From Flavobacterium sp. N502540 (GTDB taxonomy: Bacteria; Bacteroidota; Bacteroidia; Flavobacteriales; Flavobacteriaceae): 64,000 nt of DNA. A model generated the notes under the pieces. The model ran no database searches. It saw only the letters and a program-made list of their open reading frames with translations, and was not told where the DNA came from. The stretch covers positions 4,526,001-4,590,000 of the forward strand of contig NZ_CP110012.1 in NCBI RefSeq assembly GCF_025947365.1, written 5' to 3'. The position numbers and the translations under genes were made by a program. Below are positions 60,161-64,000 of the stretch, piece after piece (the first letter of the stretch is position 1; the number at the start of each line of letters is the position of its first letter).

Positions 60161-61261
60161 ATGAACACTACAAAAAATCAATTCTTGTTAATTGTTTTAT
60201 CTGTTTTATTTCTGAGCTCTTGTGGAGATAAAACCAAAAAAGAGACTTCGAAAATCAAAACACTGCCCGTCTACAAAGTCACCTTGCAGGACACGATCGT
60301 TTCTAACCGTTTTGTGGCTGATGTGCATGCCAAAAACAATGTAGAAATACATGTACGCATTCCCGGATTACTGGATAAGGTTTATGTGAGCGAAGGACAA
60401 AAGGTGCAAAAAGGACAACTACTCTTTAAAATCAGTGATGTCGAGCTGCAAATACAATTACTAAAAGCTCAGGCCGTCTACAAAAGTACCATGGCAGACC
60501 TCCGAATTGCTACAGTCGAGCTTGAGCAGGCACAAACCCTGTTTAACAAGAAAGTAATTGCCGATAAAGAACTGGAACTTTCTAAAGCTAAATATGAAGC
60601 CGCTTCTGCCAAAGTTGCCCATGCAGTTGCTGAACGAAAAGCAATTAATCAGCAGATTAGTTTCACCACTATCAGAGCTCCATTTGACGGAACGATCGAT
60701 CGTATCCCATTCAAAGAAGGCAGTCTTGTAGAAAATGGCTCTCTACTGACAACGGTTTCTCAACTGGATGATATCTACGCTTATTTCTCGATCCCTGAAA
60801 ACATCTATTTTCAAATGATGACCGACAAGAGTCTGAACAAACCAGGAGGCGACATTAAACTGGAATTACCAAATGGAGTCGTTTACAACCAAAAAGGCGA
60901 ATTAAGGACTGCCGACGGTGAAATTGACCGACAAACGGGTTCTATTCAGTACAAAGCAAAGTTTCATAATCCGCAAGGTTTTATCAAACACGGAACATCG
61001 GGAAAACTAATTATATCAGAACCTAAAAAGAATGTGATTCTAATTCCACAAAAAGCTGTTTTTTCGATTCAGGACAAACAGTTTGTTTTTCTTGTCAACA
61101 AAGAAGGAATTGTAAAAATGACCAACATTAGTATTGGAAGTACGCTTGACGATGTGTTTATCCTCAACAAAGGATTAAAAAGTGATGACCTGATTGTACA
61201 AGAAGGAACTCAATCACTACGGGACGGTGACAAAATTAACATCCAAAACGCAAGCTTATAG
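60161..61261 (+). CDS. RND efflux periplasmic adaptor (MFP, AcrA-like) lipoprotein
   Basis: A 366-residue lipoprotein (lipobox LSSCG). The barrel-sandwich hybrid has VEIHVRIPGLLDKVYVSEGQ followed by KVQKGQLLFKISD; a coiled-coil hairpin follows (TVELEQAQTLFNKKVIADKELELSKAKYEAA in part), then TTIRAPFDGTIDRIPFKEGS for the second lipoyl half, and VILIPQKAVFSIQDKQFVFL in the beta-barrel/membrane-proximal region. It links the inner-membrane pump to an outer-membrane channel. The pump gene follows 32 bases later. Confidence 0.93.
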   Translation: MNTTKNQFLLIVLSVLFLSSCGDKTKKETSKIKTLPVYKVTLQDTIVSNRFVADVHAKNNVEIHVRIPGLLDKVYVSEGQKVQKGQLLFKISDVELQIQLLKAQAVYKSTMADLRIATVELEQAQTLFNKKVIADKELELSKAKYEAASAKVAHAVAERKAINQQISFTTIRAPFDGTIDRIPFKEGSLVENGSLLTTVSQLDDIYAYFSIPENIYFQMMTDKSLNKPGGDIKLELPNGVVYNQKGELRTADGEIDRQTGSIQYKAKFHNPQGFIKHGTSGKLIISEPKKNVILIPQKAVFSIQDKQFVFLVNKEGIVKMTNISIGSTLDDVFILNKGLKSDDLIVQEGTQSLRDGDKINIQNASL

Positions 61262-61293
61262 TTCCTTATTAATTAGTATCAAAAAAATATAAA

Positions 61294-64000
61294 ATGATAG
61301 AGTTATTTATCAAACGAAAAATACTATCGTTAATCATTTCGGTTATGATAGTACTCCTCGGTATACTGGCCTTGTTTCAGTTGCCTATTACACAATTTCC
61401 TGATATTGTTCCGCCATCTGTAACGGTAACGGCTAAATATACAGGAGCCAATGCCGAAGTTTCGGCCAATGCCGTCGCACTGCCTTTAGAGCGCGCTATT
61501 AATGGTGTTCCCGGTATGACCTATATGTCAACGGTCACTTCAAACGACGGTCTGACGCTAATACAAGTCTTTTTTGAAGTCGGAACCGATCCGGATCTCG
61601 CAGCTGTAAACGTTCAAAACCGTGTGACTACTATACTCGATGAGTTGCCCGAAGAGGTAATTCGCGCCGGAGTAACGACCGAGAAAGAAGTGAACAGTAT
61701 GCTGATGTATCTGAATATTACGAGTACGGATAAAACTCAGGACGAGCAATTTATCTTTAACTTCACCGATATCAACATTCTACAGGAACTGAAACGTATT
61801 GATGGTGTTGGAAGGGCTGAAATTATGGGGCAAAAAGAATACTCGATGCGGGTATGGCTTGATCCTCAAAAAATGCTCTCTTATGCTATATCGGCAAATG
61901 AGGTAATTGCTTCTCTTCAAAAACAAAACATCTCTGCCGCACCCGGAAAAGTAGGTGAAGGTTCCGGACAATTGGACAATCAGCTTCAATATGTGATCAA
62001 ATACGGAGGAAAATTCTACGAACCTAAACAGTATGAAGAAATTCCGATTCGTGCCAATTCAGATGGAACTATTCTAAAATTAAAAGACATCTCTAAGATC
62101 GAATTTGGATCGATGAGTTACGGAATGGTTTCTAAAACCGATGGTAAACCTTCGGCTTCTATCATGCTAAAACAGCGTCCGGGTTCGAATGCTTCTGAAG
62201 TAATTGCCAGTGTAAAAGAAAAGATGGCCGAACTTCAAAAGACTTCCTTCCCTCCCGGAATGGATTACAATATTGCTTACGATGTATCGCGCTTTCTGGA
62301 CGCATCGATCGATGAGGTTTTAAAAACACTCGTCGAAGCCTTTATTCTGGTAGCCTTTGTGGTTTTTATATTCCTTCAGGACTGGCGTTCTACTTTAATA
62401 CCGGTTTTAGCCGTACCAGTAGCGCTTATTGGTTCGTTTGCTTTCATGTCAATGATGGGCTTTTCGATCAACCTGCTAACCTTATTTGCTTTAGTACTAT
62501 CGATCGGAATTGTGGTCGACAACGCCATTGTAGTGGTCGAAGCCGTCCATGTTAAAATTTCCGAAGAACATATGGCTCCACTTCCGGCAACTATAAGTGC
62601 CATGAAAGAAATTACGGGAGCTGTTATTGCCATAACCATAGTAATGAGTGCCGTGTTTATTCCTGTTGCCTTTCTTAGCGGTCCTGTTGGAGTTTTCTAC
62701 AGACAGTTCTCTTTAACCATGGCGATTAGTATCGTAATTTCAGGTATCAATGCACTTACTTTAACTCCCGCGCTCTGTGCTATTTTACTTAAACCGCATA
62801 ATCCGGACGAGAAGAAAACCTCTTTACTGAATCGTTTCTTCGACGGTTTTAATAAATGGTTTGATAATGTAACCGCAGGTTATATCAAAATACTGGCAAA
62901 ATTTGCAGATCGTACTACTGTTACTGCTGGATTATTGGTTTTATTCTGTCTGCTTACCTGGGGAACCAGCAAATTTGTTCCGGGTGGTTTTATTCCTTCT
63001 GAAGATCAAGGGATGGTTTATGTAAGTGTGACTACTCCTCAGGGAGCCACGGTAGAACGTACTGAAAAAGTACTGGATGAGGTTACCCGATTAGCCAAAG
63101 AAATTAAGGGAGTCGACAACGTGACTACTCTTGCCGGATACAGTATTGTCACCGAAATTGCAGGAGCTTCTTACGGAATGGGAATGATCAATTTGAAAGA
63201 CTGGAAAGATCGTGATATCTCGGTTAACGAATTCATCACCAAACTGGGAGAGAAAACAAAAAACATTTCTGATGCTCAGATTGAGATTTTTGCACCGCCA
63301 ACGGTACCCGGTTTTGGAAATACGAGTGGTTTTGAACTTCGCTTACTGGACAAATCCGGCGGAACGATTACTAATACCGATGCCGTAACTAAAAATTTTA
63401 TCAAGGAACTCAATGCTTCACCTGAAATACAAAACTCTTTTACCAGTTTTGATGCTACTTTCCCCCAGTATTTGATTCATATTGATTACGATCAGGCAGC
63501 TAAAAAAGGAGTTTCGGTAGACAATGCCATGTCGACTCTGCAAACGATGCTGGGTTCATTTTATGCCACTAATTTTATTCGTTTCTCACAAATGTATAAA
63601 GTAATGGTTCAGGCCAGTCCTCAATTTAGGAAGAATCCCGAAAGTATTCTGGATATGTACCTTAAGAATGATGCCGGCGAAATGGTTCCGTTCTCGACCT
63701 TCATCAAACTGGAACGTGTGTACGGTCCTGAAGTTTTAACCCGATACAACATGTACATGTCGGCCATGATCAACGGAGAGCCTGCTGACGGATATAGCTC
63801 CGGTGAGGCAATTGCCGCTGTGGAGAAAATAGCTGCCGAAAAACTTCCGAGCAGGTTTGAACTGGAATGGTCAGGTATGACGCGTGAAGAAATTCTGTCC
63901 GGGAATCAGACGATTTACATTTTTGCTTTATGTATACTGTTTGTCTATTTACTTCTTGCTGCCCAATACGAAAGTTTACTGCTTCCGTTTCCGGTACTTT
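61294..64000 (+). CDS. RND multidrug efflux pump, HAE1/AcrB type (partial, continues past window)
   Basis: The frame from ATG 61294 is open to the window edge, 902 codons of a usual 1030-1060. The start MIELFIKRKILSLIISVMIV is TM1. Porter-domain pieces are ITQFPDIVPPSVTVTAKYTG and GVGRAEIMGQKEYSMRVWLD. The proton-relay Asp lies in TM4 (LSIGIVVDNAIVVVEAVH, Asp409 followed by Asn where AcrB has a second Asp). GGFIPSEDQGMVYVSVTTPQ opens the second half. It exports hydrophobic drugs or toxins with the adaptor upstream; the channel gene should lie downstream. Confidence 0.95.
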   Translation, partial: MIELFIKRKILSLIISVMIVLLGILALFQLPITQFPDIVPPSVTVTAKYTGANAEVSANAVALPLERAINGVPGMTYMSTVTSNDGLTLIQVFFEVGTDPDLAAVNVQNRVTTILDELPEEVIRAGVTTEKEVNSMLMYLNITSTDKTQDEQFIFNFTDINILQELKRIDGVGRAEIMGQKEYSMRVWLDPQKMLSYAISANEVIASLQKQNISAAPGKVGEGSGQLDNQLQYVIKYGGKFYEPKQYEEIPIRANSDGTILKLKDISKIEFGSMSYGMVSKTDGKPSASIMLKQRPGSNASEVIASVKEKMAELQKTSFPPGMDYNIAYDVSRFLDASIDEVLKTLVEAFILVAFVVFIFLQDWRSTLIPVLAVPVALIGSFAFMSMMGFSINLLTLFALVLSIGIVVDNAIVVVEAVHVKISEEHMAPLPATISAMKEITGAVIAITIVMSAVFIPVAFLSGPVGVFYRQFSLTMAISIVISGINALTLTPALCAILLKPHNPDEKKTSLLNRFFDGFNKWFDNVTAGYIKILAKFADRTTVTAGLLVLFCLLTWGTSKFVPGGFIPSEDQGMVYVSVTTPQGATVERTEKVLDEVTRLAKEIKGVDNVTTLAGYSIVTEIAGASYGMGMINLKDWKDRDISVNEFITKLGEKTKNISDAQIEIFAPPTVPGFGNTSGFELRLLDKSGGTITNTDAVTKNFIKELNASPEIQNSFTSFDATFPQYLIHIDYDQAAKKGVSVDNAMSTLQTMLGSFYATNFIRFSQMYKVMVQASPQFRKNPESILDMYLKNDAGEMVPFSTFIKLERVYGPEVLTRYNMYMSAMINGEPADGYSSGEAIAAVEKIAAEKLPSRFELEWSGMTREEILSGNQTIYIFALCILFVYLLLAAQYESLLLPFPVL

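Overview
The window looks like chromosomal DNA of a Flavobacterium-like member of the Bacteroidota. It is AT-rich. Where promoters can be seen they carry the Bacteroidota -7 box TAnnTTTG, and Shine-Dalgarno sites are weak or absent. It encodes a SusC/SusD pair, several TonB-dependent receptors (TBDRs) with N-terminal carboxypeptidase-like domains, many lipoproteins, and a subtilase with a type IX secretion (T9SS) C-terminal signal. No rRNA, tRNA, insertion sequence, phage or CRISPR array was seen. Both ends cut genes: a DUF4377/META protein at base 1 and an RND efflux pump at base 64000.

Bases 1-10100 are a minus-strand run of small, partly accessory genes: VOC and Dabb proteins, a Crp/Fnr regulator, a lipoprotein with a JAMM metallopeptidase motif plus a small partner lipoprotein, a Tat-exported PhoD-type phosphatase, two linked unknown proteins, a TonB-C lipoprotein, a leucine-rich-repeat protein and a DUF1826-like protein. 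Bases 10300-21000 hold an amino-acid permease, a large Oar-like TBDR, a sirtuin, two unknown lipoproteins, and a tightly coupled beta-CASP nuclease with an ATP-cone/Mrr-like nuclease.

Bases 21466-28211 are a four-gene plus-strand operon: TBDR, DUF4876 lipoprotein, DUF6850 beta-barrel and MauG/CcpA-type dihaem protein. Facing it is a SusC/SusD pair with a long structured leader and no hydrolase beside it. Bases 33600-35250 hold a Cys-rich exported protein, a DUF3347 lipoprotein and a haem-binding c-type protein. Bases 35370-38000 hold DoxX and two VOC genes divergent from a GlxA-type regulator.

Bases 38148-50540 carry a large two-part methyltransferase, a cytosolic sulfatase, an unknown repeat protein, a T9SS subtilase, an amidohydrolase/membrane-protein pair and a PhyH-type dioxygenase. 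Bases 51024-57740 are a haem-uptake locus: an HmuR-like TBDR, two HmuY-family lipoproteins, a third probable HmuY-fold lipoprotein and two other surface lipoproteins. Bases 57827-64000 hold a DUF417 (RclC/YkgB-like) protein, an AraC regulator, a small exported protein and the start of an RND efflux operon.

The most notable regulatory observation is that the dihaem-protein operon and the haem operon share the same 19-bp dyad at the same distance from the -7 box. This suggests one metal-responsive repressor controls both, and points to the poorly characterised TBDR-DUF4876-DUF6850-MauG operon as an iron, haem or copper acquisition system.
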